From Parietaria judaica (Eukaryota; Streptophyta; Magnoliopsida; Rosales; Urticaceae): a stretch of DNA of 64,000 nt. The stretch is from NCBI GenBank assembly GCA_954871525.1, contig OX940872.1:14345180-14409179 (forward strand), read 5' to 3'. Below the pieces are notes generated by a model that was not told the origin of the DNA, did not search any database, and saw nothing but the letters and a program-made list of their open reading frames with translations. A program made the position numbers and the translations under genes. Shown piece by piece: positions 63,605 to 64,000 of the stretch (within the stretch, counting starts at the first letter, position 1; each line of letters starts with the position of its first letter).

Positions 63605-64000
63605 TAATAAAGTGATACAAATCGGGACGTATGCCGTCACCTTGGTCATATCCCGGATATGAATCCGAGGTAATTTCTAGACCGAAGGTGATTCAAACTA
63701 TTCACAAGATGTACTAAGGAATTCTTATATCGGCTCAACAACTATCCAAATCTAGATTTGTGGCTGTATGGGGCCACGGGAGACTAAAACCGTGGTGTTA
63801 ACTCACACCATTTTTGCTACTCAGATATGGACCGAAGGTCAATGCTAAAACGAATGTGAAGAAAATTGATTGGATATATATTCCAAGAGCAAATATCACC
63901 CTGAATTTTGCGTGAAAGTTGTTACGAGGTCAAATTTGACACGTATTGTGGAGAAAATTATAATCTCTCTTTCTGCCCTAATTAAGATTCCAGGTTGTTG
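63605..64000. other. unassigned sequence at the window edge
   Basis: Non-repetitive in appearance, with no open frame over 60 codons. It adjoins a truncated LTR, so it may be the flank of a deletion or another element entering from the right. Confidence 0.4.

Overview
The window is nuclear DNA from a flowering plant, most likely a eudicot. The signs are spliced plant-type genes, a CLE signalling peptide gene, a plant receptor-like kinase, Ty1/copia and Ty3/gypsy retrotransposons, a hAT transposon, foldback MITEs and many AT/CT microsatellites. The species cannot be named from the sequence. Most of the 64 kb is transposon-derived and much of it is decayed.

Layout. 1-7.1 kb holds a tandem duplication of about 1.5 kb (690-2118 and 2653-4236), each copy keeping the same 46-codon terminal exon. 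Next to it is a spliced but frameshifted UPF1-type RNA helicase pseudogene on the minus strand (4297-5849). 8.3-11 kb is a gypsy fragment (LTR end, primer-binding site, broken gag) abutting an inverted piece of a copia leader. 11,295-19,382 is a complete-ended copia element on the minus strand with perfect 5-bp target duplications (ACTTG). 20,086-20,340 is an intact CLE peptide gene, the clearest functional gene here. 22.9-25.75 kb is the 3' part of a Tat-like gypsy element: a 57-bp minisatellite followed by a 949-bp LTR. 27.0-30.0 kb is a five-exon minus-strand receptor-like kinase with all catalytic motifs but a stop codon 53 codons before the ancestral end.

30,185-34,445 is a near-intact hAT transposon lying just upstream of the kinase, probably in its 5' leader intron. 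It has an 8-bp target duplication, clustered TCGCGA palindromes at both ends and a two-exon transposase with a single in-frame stop. 35,747-46,178 is a copia element with unusually long LTRs (about 2.7 kb) and a decayed pol. 46.2-50.4 kb is non-coding with two foldback elements and a 159-bp tandem repeat. 50.4-53.2 kb is another gypsy-like remnant. 53.2-63.6 kb is a set of inverted and truncated copia LTR, pol and leader pieces, including a possible trapped host gene fragment near 57.0-57.8 kb.

The genes form no common pathway. The CLE peptide and the kinase are separate signalling genes surviving in a transposon-rich stretch. The points most worth following up are the hAT ends and single-stop transposase beside the kinase, the CLE gene, the Tat minisatellite, and the loss of the TATA region from one LTR of the long-LTR copia. 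All calls are by eye, with no database searches.
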